A stretch of DNA of 64,000 nucleotides from Diphasiastrum complanatum (GCA_029204225.1 CM055108.1:8740601-8804600); one strand, 5' to 3'. Positions 50,716 to 64,000 are shown, counted from the first letter of the stretch. Notes: generated by a model from the letters alone, not told the origin. A program made the numbers and translations.

Positions 50716-51304
50716 TGTGAGAAATTGTCAACTAGTTTGATCTAGTTTGATTAATTGGCAATTTAGGCCAATATGCAATGAAAGTGTGGGAAATGTAGAA
50801 AGTCAAGTTTGGGATATTCAAATTTGAATAGTTTGTTCATTGAATCTAGTCCATATTTTTAGTAGGGTTTTTGATCTAGAAGTTTCTATGGAAGGAAACC
50901 AAATTCAAAATAAGGCATAGATACATTCTCTCTCTACTCTCATTCATCCTTATACATGAGATCTCTTTGGGGCTCCATACTCATTGGTGCACTATTGTGT
51001 TGATATCTTGAATTTTTGTGTTGTGCACTATTTTGTTGATATCTTGAATTTTTGTGTGTAGAATGTAATTGTTTGATGTTTGTTGGATCCACACGTGTGA
51101 AATATAGTAGCTTGTTGATTTTGTACGGACAACAACAATACTCTATCATTCATATCTGATTATGTCAAGATCTATTAGTGTTTATGGCTTCTATGCATTG
51201 TTAGAGCTAGATTTCTACATTGTTAGTGGTGCTAGATGTGCTATCTTAAGTAATTAAAGATCTTAGAGATTGATTGGATCTTAATGATCTGGTTTTTCTT
51301 CACA
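50716..51304 (+). repeat. B-like 3' LTR (589 bp)
   Basis: Starts TGTGAGAAATTGTC after the purine tract GAAGAGGGAG and ends TTCTTCACA at 51304. It aligns with B2's 5' LTR in its second half (ATCCACACGTGTGAAAT, ACAACAACA, TCTATTAGTGTTTA and TTGGATCTTAA blocks). It contains a short duplication TTGATATCTTGAATTTTTGTGT at about 50999 and 51036. CACACGTGTG at 51090-51099. Confidence 0.85.
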
Positions 51305-51949
51305 AAATGAACTACAGTGAAGTAGAAAAAAAGGATAAGCCATTGTATTTGTAGTACGAAAATTAAAAATATTTTTTGCTAGTTAATCCATTTATCTTCT
51401 ATGTGGATCATCATGTTCTATTACAACTAGTTAATATACATAGTGTAACATGAAGGTTGGCTAGATGGTATTTATTGTTACAAGAATATATATTTATAAT
51501 TGTACTCAAATCTTAAAAGTACATTTGCTAGATGAACATCTATCTTAAATTACCAACGTTAAAATAGAAGAATCATTATGCATAAATAATGAAACCCTAA
51601 ATGCCTTGGTATTCGAAGTAGGTGCATTACCTTCTTGCTATTGTGAAATTATTGAGTCTCTATCAACAAGGTATTTTTTAGTTAAGATACTTTTGAAAAA
51701 GAAAATAATAATAATATATTTTTTTTTACCCCTCATAGGAGGACAATCATACAAAATCAGTTTGATTAAAACATTAAGAAAGTTTTTATTGATACATGAA
51801 GTTTTATCGATAAAATCCCATGGAGTGTCAAGAAGATACTTTAGTGGTGATATTGTTTAAGATCAAATATAAACGTACATTACAATCACACTGAGCTATC
51901 AATCATGAAAACTTACAAAAGAAACGTTATAATATTATTCCAAAGAACA
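51305..51949. other. AT-rich, no gene seen
   Basis: No transposon motif or coding signal. One 84-codon frame (51606-51860) has no recognised feature. Confidence 0.5.
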
Positions 51950-54900
51950 AGTGTCATTCATGTTATCATTCTTGATACTCTATTGATACATGGTCAACAA
52001 GAGCCTATATTGGCGATATTTGTCAAGATGTCATTTTTACATGAATATTGATTATGTCATCTAAAATGACTAGAAATGGACAAAGCTTCACATTCCTCAA
52101 ATTTTGTAGGCTTATCCAAAAATTGATAAAAAAAAATAATCTTTGAGCAATTCTATGAAGTTTAGCATTTTGGAATGCATTTTTGTTTGTTGGCCAATAA
52201 AAGAAAAATGACAATCATTGGGTATTGGATGTTGTCTCTTCTCTTTGATTATCTCTTTGTATTCTAGGTGACAATTTTTAAGAAAAATTTGTACAAAAGA
52301 AAGAGGGGATATATTTCAAGTAAAGTCCATGAGTTGCCAAATGCAAAAGTACATGCTTTTCACAAATTCATGACCAATATGACGAAATGTGTTGTCACGT
52401 GGAAGAGTGACTTCGGGATAGCAATACAAAAGAACTGTTTTTAGTCATACCAAAGTTGTTGCCCATACTTTTTTTTTGTCTAAAAGCAATATTTTATAAA
52501 GTCTCAACAAAAATGTTCAACTATCTCTCAACTGTCAAGATTTTTTTTTGCCAAGCTCTCCCAAAGTCAAACTTCATTTTTTAAATTTTGATTTCTTTTG
52601 ATGATTTAACATTTGATTCTTATTTCGAATGTTATGTTAGCACAAGCATGGAGGCAATGAAAATTATCCTATTCTTGAACTTTAGCAATAATACTAGAAG
52701 AACCAAACTCTTTCAATTGGACCACACCAAACTCAAATCATTGGTCCAATCACGTTAATGAGCTAGATTAGATGTTTTCTAGCTTGATCTCATAATTTTC
52801 CAGTGTTAAGTTACAAAAGGCCATTTGATTAACCATGGCTCGTGCTTCTATGCTTATTACCTATTGCTTTCAAGCTAAGATTATATTTGTAGCATGTTAA
52901 GCTTGGGCATGTTTTTTACTATCTAATATTTGACAATTATATTTCAATAATTGCAATTTATTTGTTCTACACACTGAAGATTGCATTGAAGGTTCTTGCC
53001 ACGTGAATTTGTTAACGTTGTCTACCAAGGCTTTTCTGGTCATAAAATTTCTTAATATCAAACCTACAACAATTCAAAAAATATGGTAATAAAATTTGTA
53101 TTTTGAATGAGTTTATAAACAATTGTCTAAGTATAAAAAAAAAACCATTCAGGCTATGGCTCAGGATTTTAATCAATGATTTATACTTAAAGAAACAAAA
53201 CAACATAAGGAATACAATATCATGATCTTGGACATTGCACACAAATATGCAAAGAACAACTATCATCCATATGACCATTAAAGAAAGAATTTCGTCTTTA
53301 TTAGTATGTTTAACTAGCATAAAGATTGTCCTTTGGTTTATATCAAACCGTAATCAATAAGAACTTGCTTTATGTATTGAAGTTTAAGTCAAATGACTTT
53401 TCTACACGTGATCTTTGATGATATGTGGATATCATTTTTACATGAACATCGATTTTGTTATCTAACATGACTAGAAATGGACAAGATTCAAATTTCTCAA
53501 ATTTTGTGGGCCATATCCATTATTCAAAAAGTGAAAAAGGACAATATTTGAGCACTTCTACAAAGTTTTACCTTCCTCCAACATTTTGGGATGCATCTCT
53601 GTTTGTTGTCCAAAAAATGAAAATTGACAATTCCTGTGCATTTTGTTTTCATGATATTGCATGTTGTCTCTACTCTTTGAATTCCTCTTATTTATTCTAG
53701 TTGACAATTTTTAAGATATTCTTGCTAAAAACAAGGAGCAAATATTCTATAAGAGCTGCCAAATGGTAAAGTACGTGCTTTTCACAAGTTCATAATCAAA
53801 ATGGTAACATGTGTTGCCAAGAGCAAGAGTGACAACATGTGTTGCCAAGTGGAAGTGCGTTTCTAGAATAACAATATGAAAGATTTTTTTATAAGGCATA
53901 TTAAGATTTTAGCCCAAACATTCTTTTGTCTAGTTTCTATTAAGCAATATTCTACAAAGTCTATGAAAAAATGTCCAATTATCTCTCAGGTGTTGAGAAT
54001 TTTTCTTGCCAAACTCCCCCAAAGTCAAATATCATATTTCAATTGTAATCCCTTTTGAGGATTCACCATTTGAATCCTATTTGGAACATTATGAAGTATT
54101 ATCTTAATACAAGCATGGAGGTAATGAAAATGATCCTATCTTTCAGATTTAGCAATAGTATTAGAAGATCCATAAAACAAATAAGGGCCTTTCCTTATAA
54201 CGAAGGAGGCTCCTTGAGATTGGACCACACCAAAGTCAACCATCTTAACCACTTGGATTAAGTATTTTGTGTTTCTTAGTTTGTTTTCAGAATTGTCCAA
54301 TATTAAAGATACAAAAAGGCCATTTGATTAAGCATGACTTGTGCTTCTAAGCTTATTAACTAGCTAAGTTGATACTTGCAGAATGCCAAGCCTAGGCATA
54401 TTTCCTACTATTTGATAATTACAAACTATCTTTCAATATTTACATTTCATTTGTTGTACGCATTAAGTGATGCATTGGACGTAACTCTTGCCACATGAAT
54501 CTATTAACATTCTCGACCAAGGTTGTTTTGGTCATAGAATTTAATATCAAACCTACAACAATTCAATATATGGTACTAATTTTCTTCTAATAGATGAGCT
54601 TCTAAACAATCATTTATTTTCTCTCCTTCAACTAAGTAAAAAAAATAACATTGAAAGCTAAGTCGCAATATTTCAAACAACAATATATAGTTAGGGAAGC
54701 AAAAGAGCATAAGGGATACACGATCATATATATGGACACTACACACACAAACATGCATTGAGTTGTGTCATCCATATGACCATTAAAAAGAATATTTCAT
54801 CAAGTTTAAATGACATTACAATTTTCCTCTGTAAAATATCAAGCATGGTCAATAAGAGCCTGTTTTACGTATTCAAGTTTGAGCTAAATGATATTTTTTA

Positions 54901-55320
54901 TAAACGACATAATATTGGATGTTTTCTCTCCTCTTTGAATGCCTCTTGTATATTCTAGTTGACAATTTTTAAGATATTCTTGTCCAAAAACAAGCAAATG
55001 CTACAAGAAAACTAGTCCAAATGGAATGGTGATTTTGGAATAAGATACTAACAATCTATTTTATGAATGAGCATCAATCTAACTAACTTAGAACAAGGCT
55101 AGAAACTTGTCACCATGCTTTAAAGCCCAATTTTCTTTTTTCGTTTACTTTCTATCAAGCAGTATTTCATAAAGTTTCAACAAAACATTCAATTATCTCT
55201 TAGTGTTGAAAGGTTTTTTTGCCAAGCTCCCCCAATGTCAAGTGTCATTTTTCAGCTATAATCCCTTTTGAGGATTCAACAATTGATCCTAGTTGGGATT
55301 TTATATTAGCAATTTTCTCA
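51950..55320. repeat. Diverged tandem repeat, units of about 1.3-1.4 kb
   Basis: Three units: about 51975-53345, 53345-54835, and a partial 54835-55320. Anchors recur in order: ACTAGAAATGGACAA (52070, 53470); CTAGxTGACAATTTTTAAG (52265, 53698, 54956); GCCAAGCTCxCCCAAxGTCAA (52550, 54007, 55220); ACAAGCATGGAGGxAATGAAAAT (52642, 54109); AAAGGCCATTTGATTAA (52818, 54315); ATATCAAACCTACAACAATTCA (53055, 54545); and ATCCATATGACCATTAAA (53266, 54769). Identity is perhaps 70-75 percent. The short frames within are not shared between units at protein level, so a coding origin is not evident. No LTR or terminal inverted repeat was found. Confidence 0.8.
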
Positions 55321-55972
55321 AAGAAGCAATATCACCATTTTGTAGATGATTTGTAACCATTGCTACATAGTTTGACTATAGCGAGCTTGCAACACAAAAT
55401 ATTCTACGTTAAGAAATGAAGGGGGTCTATTTTTTCTTTGACCATCATGGTTTGTAATCTCATCATTTGTAATACAATATTGCATCAATGAATATTTTTG
55501 CAAAGACAGATATAAGTATGAGGCATGAAAATCATAGATAACAAACAGCATTTTTAATTAATAGTTAGAGTTCAAAGGTTGAATAATTAGCCTCAAAGGG
55601 CAAGGTAAAGGAATTTGAAGGGAAAACAACAATGACTTCAAAGAATACTTTGAAATTTCATCCAAGCAACAACCACCCAAAAGGGGAAGTTACAAATGTT
55701 CATCCAAACAACGACGACACCAAAGGGTGTTCTCAATATTGTGTTCAAGTGGCAGGTGGCCTGAAAGGATGGCAAGTAACGTTCTTTAAAAGGGCCGAAT
55801 GGGTGTCTTTAGAAATTTGTCCAACCAAACACATGGGCACAAGATTATCTCACTTCATGCATGGATTAAAAAATGGGTGGGTAAACCCACAAGTCTTAGT
55901 TGCCATGCTGCAATTTATTGGATTTCAAAAGGTGTTAATCAATGTTGATTGTATTAAAGAGACACTTACACA

Positions 55973-55973
<1 letters not shown>
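55321..55973. other. Unassigned, with a doubtful frame
   Basis: A frame from 55632 stays open into the CA repeat. Its first 110 codons (N-N-H-P-K-G-E-V, then W-V-S-L-E-I-C-P-T) have no recognised domain, and the frame is prolonged only by the Thr-His run of the microsatellite. Not called as a gene. Confidence 0.4.

Positions 55974-56030
<57 letters not shown>
55974..56030. repeat. (CA)n microsatellite, about 28 units
   Basis: Pure CA run. Confidence 0.95.
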
Positions 56031-56031
<1 letters not shown>

Positions 56032-56570
56032 GTTGTTGTAATCTAAATCCTCATAGGAACACACATAATTATTTTCCTAACCATAAAATTGATCAATGTA
56101 GACCACAATTATAATTCAAGTTCCAATCAATGAGCTTTAAGTTCAACTCAAAAAATATAGACAAGCTAGATATACACTTATCCTTAAAAAGAGCGAAATC
56201 TAGGTATCCACGTGTATGGTAGTATGGTAATTGACCTTTGAGAAAAAAAAATCTACAAAAAGCTATTAAGATCTCAAATTTATTTTGTATGCATATTGTA
56301 GAAGAGAGTGATGCGTGCATCTTGCTAAAAACTCTTTGATTTCTATAAGATCAAACTCATCATGGAAAAACAAATCTACACATGTTTATAAGAATTTGAT
56401 GAACTTATCACATTGTAAGCTTATTTGAACAATGCAAGTAGGGTCAAGAGATTTTTTGCTTTTTCCAAAATCACACAAAGTCCCAAAATTTTATTGTTGA
56501 ATAAAAATGTCTCTTTAGTATATTTGTAACAATGATAATTTTTGTAAACCATAAGCAGCCGCTTTGAGTT
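56031..56570. other. AT-rich, no gene seen
   Basis: No motif on either strand. Lies between the CA run and the CA-GA compound microsatellite. Confidence 0.5.
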
Positions 56571-57477
<907 letters not shown>

Positions 57478-58010
57478 TTCAAGCAAGCCAACATCTCAAA
57501 TGAGAAATAAGATGATGCAAATGCAAGTGAAGGAAAAGGCTCTCTTATGGTATCAAGCTTCTCCTCTTCCGCCTTCAAGAAGGATGGATCTTGGTATATT
57601 GATAGTGGAGCCTCATCTCCTATGTGGAGCTCCAAGAACTACTTCTCATCTATTATGCCTTACGAAGGAGTCAAGAAGTCTATATACATACAAATGATCA
57701 AGAATACAAAGTTGGAGTAGGGACTATTCCCTTGAAGCTTGCATCTTCTAAAGTTCTATCTCTTCACAAGGTTCTTTTTATTCCCAAGCTTACAAAGAAC
57801 CTTATAAGTGTTGGCCAACTACTTGATAGTGGCCTTGATGTCAAATTCCATATTGACACTTGTGTGATCAAGAAGGATGATGAGATTCTTGTACATGGAT
57901 CTAGATTTGGAGGCATCACAAATTGGATTCAAGAGAGTGTGCAAATTCTTGTGATGTTGCATATTTGACCGAACTCTCCAAGGAGGATTTATGGCATGTG
58001 GAAAAGTACA
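57478..58010 (+). pseudogene. J protease
   Basis: S-W-Y-I-D-S-G-A-S-S-P-M at about 57590: D-S-G kept, with Pro for the usual His of S-S-H-M. A frameshift follows. The frame 57624-57968 carries V-G-V-G-T-I-P-L-K-L, K-V-L-F-I-P-K-L-T-K-N-L-I-S-V-G-Q-L and F-H-I-D-T-C-V-I-K, the C-terminal part of copia protease. It ends near L-S-K-E-D-L-W-H. Confidence 0.87.
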
Positions 58011-58057
58011 AAATGGACCAAAAGTGCATTCTAATTTGATCCTCAAGAGGGATTGGA

Positions 58058-58811
58058 TGTTAGATTTACTTGATCTATTAATCTACATAAGATTAAGATC
58101 AATCTAGATCAATTCTAGACATAAAAACCTAACAAGAACAATCATTAATGAAGGTAAATGTACTTGTTGGTTTCACACATGTGAAACCCTGTCAGAGTAC
58201 GGAATTCAACCTGAAAACAAAGTACACTATGATAGAACCTCAAAACAATCAAAATAAATGTAGACAAATAGAGAGAATTACACAAAATTGCTTCCAAAAT
58301 CAAGATTGATGTTTCATATTGATTGTGGCGAGATATGCCTCTATATATACACTTTTTGGAGCTCGAGGTACTGATCATGCATCAGATCTCACACGTGTGA
58401 GGATGCTTTGTCATCATCATGCAAAATGGATCAAACTTTTTATTTTGGGCATTTTTGGTCCAATTTTCTATTATATGGAGATCTTCATAGAAATCTTCTA
58501 GAAGCAAAAACTTGCCTACTTCAGATTTTTCCACACGTGTGAGTTGTCCTCCACACATTGAATGTGACACCTATACAAAGTATTTGGCTCATGCAATCAA
58601 TAGATTGATGCCATGTGTCATATATCTAAAAAACTAGTTTTTGGCCTTTTTAGCCACTAGAACTTGAACTAAATCATATATGTACAGCATACATGATTAT
58701 GGTACATGACAAGGAAACTAGTTTTGCATGTGGAACAAGCTCCACACATGTGTGTTTATCCTATATACAAGATTTTGGCCTTGACCAAGCATGATTTTTG
58801 CATTTTTCACA
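58058..58811 (-). repeat. M 3' LTR (754 bp)
   Basis: On the minus strand it starts TGTGAAAAATGC at 58811, directly after the purine tract TTTTTGAGGAG (antisense at 58812-58822), and ends CTAACA at 58058. It carries two CACACGTGTG (58390-58399, 58532-58541) and two CACACATGTG (58174-58183, 58743-58752). A TATA-like GTATATATAG lies at about 58330-58340 on the minus strand. The frames at 58145-58570 are within the LTR and are not genes. Confidence 0.75.
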
Positions 58812-60390
58812 CTCCTCAAAAATCTAGCTTGGTAGATCTAGCTTGATGGAAAACATGATGATCTTCAATATGACTCCATGGGCTGAATTGGTCTTTGCTG
58901 GTTCAAAAGGTGTGAAGATCAGCCAATGAGCTTGATGTTGATCTGAAATCACCATATCCATGATAGTGCTTCTTTGATGTTGACATCTTTGATGAGCTTA
59001 AGAGCTTTGCACCATCCTAGCACCTTCAAAATTGATTCCTTCCAAAATTCATGTAGATGCTTTTGAGGCTTGCTGCTTCTTCATGTACATGCTCCTCCAT
59101 GAGAGAATAAAGATTTCTTCTTGACTTATTAGGATCACAAAGATCTAACATCATGTTACCATGATCTAGAGAATTAGACTCACCCAAATTGTCAAGACTA
59201 TGCATGCTATAATAACAAAGTGTTTGCATCATATCTTTATGCTATTTCACCATGCTAATCTCAGATCCAATGAGGCTAAATACTTCATTATGGAGATAAG
59301 TGTCTTTAAAAGATGATTCACTTACTCTCATAAAGATTTTACAATTTGCCTCGATATAAATTTTCAAACTACGTGTGAACAAATCACTTTTGCTATTACA
59401 TGACTCAAGAGCATACATTTGATGAGATAACCATTTTCTTTCTAATTGATTTAAAATCAATTTCAACATTTTAAGAAGATCATCTTTGTTCTCAAGAAGA
59501 CTTCATACTCAACTAGTATGGCTTTACTCCGATTTTGAGAAGCAATGATCTCACTAAAGCAAATTGATTTATCAAATGACATAAGAGAAGTAAGTATGAG
59601 ATCTATACCACATGAGATATGCTCCTCTTTCCCTTGAAATGTGAGCCACATGGGCTCAACCATGTTTCTTGAGTTTCTTTTTGGAATCACAACTTGAGAA
59701 GGTCTCTCCTCCTCAATCATTGGCATTCTTGAACCTTGAGAAGGACTCCTCCTCAATCCTTGGCACACTTGAACCGTGAGATGACTCTTTAAGATCCTCT
59801 TCATGGTGCTCCTTTTTGATGGAAATCCGAGACCTCCATGTCTCATAATGATTACAACAAGTATGACCATACAATATGCACTTCCTATGATTATCAAGAT
59901 TACTTATGCTAGAAACATAAGTCCAAAAGCCACCACAACTTGGCATGATTTTTCCAATATTGAAATCAAAAGGTATTTCCATCTCAATAAGGCTAACTAC
60001 TTGCTTATGGATATAAGTGTCCACTTTGGATGCTTCACTTATTCTCATAAGAAGTTTACAACTTGCCTTTAAGATTGAAAACTTACAATTTTCATCTTTG
60101 TGAATGAACACATCATTTATGATCTTATTGAAAACAAAAGATCCTGCATTATGAAGACATTCCAATTTCCTTGACTTCATATCTAATTTAAGTTTACAAG
60201 GAAAACATGCTTTGCTATACTTTAAGGCATCACACTCAACTAATCCACCTTTGAGATACAAAAATCTCATCAAAGCAAAATGGTTCTTCATAAGTTGATA
60301 TGAGAGCATAAATGAGTTCATAACTAAAGTTAGTCCAACATACTTGTCATTTTGTGATTGCTGCTCCTTATTCTTGATTGATTAAGACTT
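58812..60390 (-). other. M unknown region in place of integrase-RT, internally duplicated
   Basis: Between the M protease and its 3' LTR, where integrase, RT and RNase H should lie, the minus strand instead encodes sequence I do not recognise, in several frames (60321-59713, 59897-59463, 59469-59242, 59232-59026). A block is present twice, about 710 bases apart: C-K-L-L-M-R-I-S-E-A-S-K-V-D-T-Y-I-H-K (about 60065-60005) and C-K-I-F-M-R-V-S-E-S-S-F-K-D-T-Y-L-H-N (about 59345-59285). Both are followed by S-L-I-x-x-E-I, and the DNA is about 75 percent identical. No D-D-E, RT or RNase H motif was seen. It may be captured host or other-element sequence. Confidence 0.65.
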
Positions 60391-60570
60391 TGATAATGCT
60401 CCTTTCAATGGAATACTCCCTATCCCTTCAATTCTACACTCAACATCATTTGTAGTATAGATTGATCTTTTTGTACCTACATAAGACATGAGACTTTTGA
60501 AAGAATTCCTAGAACTGGACATATGGGAACTAGCCCCACTATCTATCCATCATATTTCTTCACTTTTGAA
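60390..60570 (-). pseudogene. M protease fragment
   Basis: The minus strand reads W-I-D-S-G-A-S-S-H-M-S-S-S-R-N-S-F (about 60555-60505), then S-I-Y-T-T-N-D-V-E-C-R-I-E-G-I-G-S-I-P-L (about 60470-60410): a copia protease with D-S-G intact. A stop precedes W-I-D. It ends at S-K-S near 60390, where the unknown region starts. Confidence 0.85.
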
Positions 60571-60643
60571 AGGAAAAGATGAAAAAATTGACATCATTAA
60601 ACAATCCTCCCTATCACTCTCATTATCTTCACATTCTTCCTCA

Positions 60644-60829
60644 TTAGTAAGGTAGTTGGCTTAAACCACATTTGATTTTTGACATCTTCTTCTTGCTATT
60701 GGACGTTGTAGCTTGTGAGGATTGATCCTCATCACCTTCTTTGGATTTGTCCATGTCCTTCTCGAAGTGTTGTTCGTTCCTTTTAATAACTAACTTTGAA
60801 ATCATTAGTACTAAAGTGATTTCATACAA
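60644..60829 (-). pseudogene. M gag C-terminal tail
   Basis: A short frame rich in Lys, Asp, Glu and Ser (K-D-M-D-K-S-K-E-G-D-E-D-Q-S-S-Q, then S-K-K-K-M-S-K-I-K-C-G), as found just before the zinc knuckle in other copia Gag proteins here. The knuckle after K-I-K-C is lost. Confidence 0.6.
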
Positions 60830-61439
60830 TTACAGAGTGTAATTACAGATATAGAATATTGTAGCATTGAAACAATCAACAATTCAAAATAATCAATAAG
60901 AGCTTTAACAAATAAAATAACTTCAGAGGAGCTTGCATACATTCTGACATAATATTGAACACAATAAGGAAGTATGATTGATTCAGTAAGTAGCAAGTAC
61001 AAATAAGATGATGCAAGTACAAAACAATAGCGGATGAATATTTGAGAATGTCTGAGTAACTGATAACTCTGTTTGATGCACTTCTGTTGATAAGCAATAA
61101 CTGTTGCAAGCAATATTCAAAGTATAAACTCCATCACTCATTGATTTTTGTCATTAAATTTCGTTATATATATTTATATGGACATGCGTTGTCATCCATC
61201 CAATTAGAACTTCTTGGAAATTCAGTTGCTAACCAAATTAGATAAGTCATTATATTCATAACCGATGGAAACAGCCTCCGACATCTTCGATAATTCGTCA
61301 TTGTAGAAGCCACTTGTTAAGTGATTTCTGTGTATTTTTGCAAATTGTGTAGAAACTAAATAAACTTGCAGAGTTGAATAAATGAATAAATGTAGATTAA
61401 CTATAGGATAATGAGAGAATAATCCAACACCATGCACCA

Positions 61440-61735
61440 CCTCTCATCATAAATGCATCAATGATATACATGATCACATAGTTTTTCACCAACAAATTGA
61501 TCAAACACAATGCCTTTTGTGCCCTTTTGTCATAGGCTCTCATATCAGCAAGAGTTGCATTCGGTCTAAACTCCACCCTTGTAAGAATATCCCAAAGCTC
61601 CTTCTCCATAATGATACTCTTCATTTTGAATTTTCAATATAGTTGGAAATGCCATTCAACTTGCTAGCCTCATCCAAAATCGAATCGTTCAAGTGTGCCA
61701 CTTCCAAACGGCTTGAAATCGCATCCGTAGGCTAA
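61440..61735 (-). pseudogene. Copia gag N-terminal fragment (probably M)
   Basis: The minus strand gives S-K-L-N-G-I-S-N-Y-I-E, then M-K-S-I-I-M-E-K-E-L-W-D-I-L-T-R-V-E, then Y-D-K-R-A-Q-K-A-L-C-L-I-N-L-L-V. This is the N-L-x-x-W-K-x-x-M ... L-W-x-I-x ... W-x-x-x-x-x-K-A-L-x-L-I pattern of copia Gag, with a frameshift ahead of Met. 61230-61440 and 60830-61110 on the same strand are open but unrecognised, so the link to M is by position only. Confidence 0.65.
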
Positions 61736-62524
<789 letters not shown>

Positions 62525-62859
62525 ATGTTGGGATTCGAGGCAATGCGTGTTGTATCAATGAGAAACAAGCGGAATCCTCAATACATGTAACTACATATAT
62601 CATATTGAGATCAGATTGGAACGAATCGAATTCTGTCTTACTTGATCATGGCTTCAAAGTCACTGGATTGAAATACTCGATTCCATAGCCATGCACAAAA
62701 TCACCGAGTTATAGATCTAAATTTTATGCACAAAAGAGTAATGCATCTAGGTGATTAGAACAACAGATTCAAATTATGCTATCAATCACATGAATAGGTT
62801 AATCTATGAATAATTTATCTGCAGGCTTGAATCTATCTAGACTCTTAAATGCCTTGATT
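62525..62859. other. Unassigned
   Basis: AT-rich, no coding motif; possibly the LTR or 3' flank of the minus-strand copia N that follows. Confidence 0.35.
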
Positions 62860-64000
62860 TGCAAATTCAAGATACTTCAAAAATTCTTGTGTGCTTTCTA
62901 ATTTAATTCTTTCGTGAATATGTCAACTGTCATGTATTGGGTTCTGTAAAACTTTAGACTTACCTCCTTGTTGAGTATCTTGCTCTTGATGTAGTGATAT
63001 TTAATTTCAATGTGCTTGCTCTTAGAATGAAATCTAGGATGGATCGATAATGTGATAGCACTCTGATTGTCACATTATATCATTGTTGGAGTAGACTGTC
63101 TGAGACCAATATCAGACAATAAGTTTCTTAACCAAATTATCTCTTTTGTGGCTTGAGAGGCTGCAATGTATTCAAATTCGGTGGATGACATTGCGATGGA
63201 GGTCTGTTTTCAACTGTTCCAAAATATTGGACCATTCTTGAACAAGAAGACAAATCTAGAAATTAATATTTAGGTGTGGACATCACCTGCCCAATTTGCA
63301 TCTATATGTCCTTGAAGTGTATGGATATCAGACGAATTGACACCACCATAGCAGATGCAGAGGTTGATAGTGGTTCGTACATCTCTGATTACTCTAAAAA
63401 GAGCTCTCCAATGGATCATACCAGCGTTGATCATGTATTGGCTCAAGGAACTGATGGCATATGCAAGATTTGGCATGATAGAGATCATTGCATACATCAG
63501 AGATCTGACAATTGATTGATATAGGTATCCCTTCATTTCGGCCTTCTCCTCATTAGTCTAAGGGCATTGTTCCTTAAATACTTTAAGATCTGGTTCCATG
63601 GGATTATGTACAGACTTGAAATTCATGAAATTGAATCTCATCAACAAAATATGGAAGCACCTTTGCTGGGTGATGTAGAGAAGTCCTTGATTTCTGTCTG
63701 TGTGGATTTGAATCTTGAGATAGTAATGTGCTTCTCCAATATATGCAATCCCAAATTATTGGGATAGCATCCTCTTGGTATCCTTTTTCAATCCAATATT
63801 GTTGTTAAACAACAACGTATCATCCATGTAGCATGTGATGATGACAAAGAATTGTTTCACAACTTTGAAATATACATTATAGTTTGAAGAGCTAGGTTCA
63901 AATCCATGATCATTTAAGAATGTGTTGATTTGCTGTAACCATGCTCTAGATGATTGCTTCAAACCGTACAAAGCATTGTGGAGTTTTCATACCTGAACAT
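62860..64000 (-). pseudogene. Copia fragment N: RT and RNase H, runs off the window
   Basis: Minus strand from the window edge: L-Y-G-L-K-Q-S-S-R-A-W (about 63965), then C-Y-M-D-D-T-L-L (about 63830), a Y-M-D-D form of the copia Y-V-D-D catalytic box. A stop and a decayed stretch follow, then Y-Q-S-I-V-R-S-L-M-Y-A-M (about 63525), A-Y-A-I-S-S-L-S-Q-Y and H-I-D-A-N-W-A-G-D (about 63290), the first RNase H Asp. Broken RNase H remains (E-Y-I-A-A, S-K-H-I-E-I-K-Y-H-Y-I-K) run down to about 62900. Frameshifts and stops make it a pseudogene. The remainder of the element lies beyond 64000. Confidence 0.87.

Noticed and set aside
55632-56114. 160-codon gene with Thr-His tract
   Set aside because: The second half is the CA microsatellite and the first half has no recognised feature.

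Overview
The window is nuclear DNA of a land plant, AT-rich and almost entirely built from transposable elements. I could not fix the species. Plant identity rests on Ty1/copia elements primed by initiator Met tRNA (TGGTATCAGAGC after the 5' LTR), Ty3/gypsy elements of the Tat/Athila type (TGGCGTCGTTGTCGGGGA site at 21777), a CACTA-type transposase fragment, long GA/CT microsatellites and no prokaryotic signals. No confident host gene was found. The only non-transposon reading frame with some claim is a repeat protein at 245-655.

Layout. 1-5189: a 21-residue repeat ORF, a GA microsatellite grown in an old LTR leader, a CACTA transposase fragment, a G+C island full of palindromes, a faint gypsy fragment and two copies of a diverged direct repeat. 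5190-9106: copia A1, cut inside reverse transcriptase. 9107-15826: copia family C, as an inverted integrase fragment followed by an LTR-flanked decayed element. 15827-20782: gypsy D with two tandem protease domains and a LINE scrap inside. 20783-23600: 5' part of gypsy E. 23600-33700: minus-strand copia remains (F, P and B1). B1 sits inside P's integrase; B1 itself is split by a 1500-bp solo LTR, and P is split by a 682-bp solo LTR. 33705-44835: copia fragment Q and then copia B2, whose leader holds the complete young copia H. 45126-47870: copia A2. 47965-48328: a 364-bp TRIM whose LTR contains a tRNA-like sequence. About 48330-51304: chimeric copia K/B. 51950-55320: three diverged units of a roughly 1.3-1.4 kb tandem repeat. 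55974-58057: microsatellites and copia J. 58058-61690: minus-strand copia M with unknown sequence in place of pol. 62375-64000: CT microsatellite and a copia RT-RNase H fragment running off the edge.

Most elements are dead: frameshifts, stops, catalytic changes and missing domains are given per entry. H is the exception. Its LTRs are both 655 bp, differ at one base that I could see, and flank an uninterrupted 730-codon frame lacking RT and RNase H. H could only move with enzymes supplied by relatives. B1, in the same family group, keeps a YVDD reverse transcriptase, although broken.

Best candidates for something new: the TRIM with a tRNA-like cloverleaf and polymerase III boxes in its LTR; copia B2 with about 1 kb of unrecognised open sequence fused in frame where RT should be; young RT-less H; the double protease of gypsy D; and a perfect CACACGTGTG palindrome occurring ten times, nearly always inside LTRs of different families. 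All alignments were made by eye, so lengths and boundaries are good to a few bases only where a target-site duplication fixes them.
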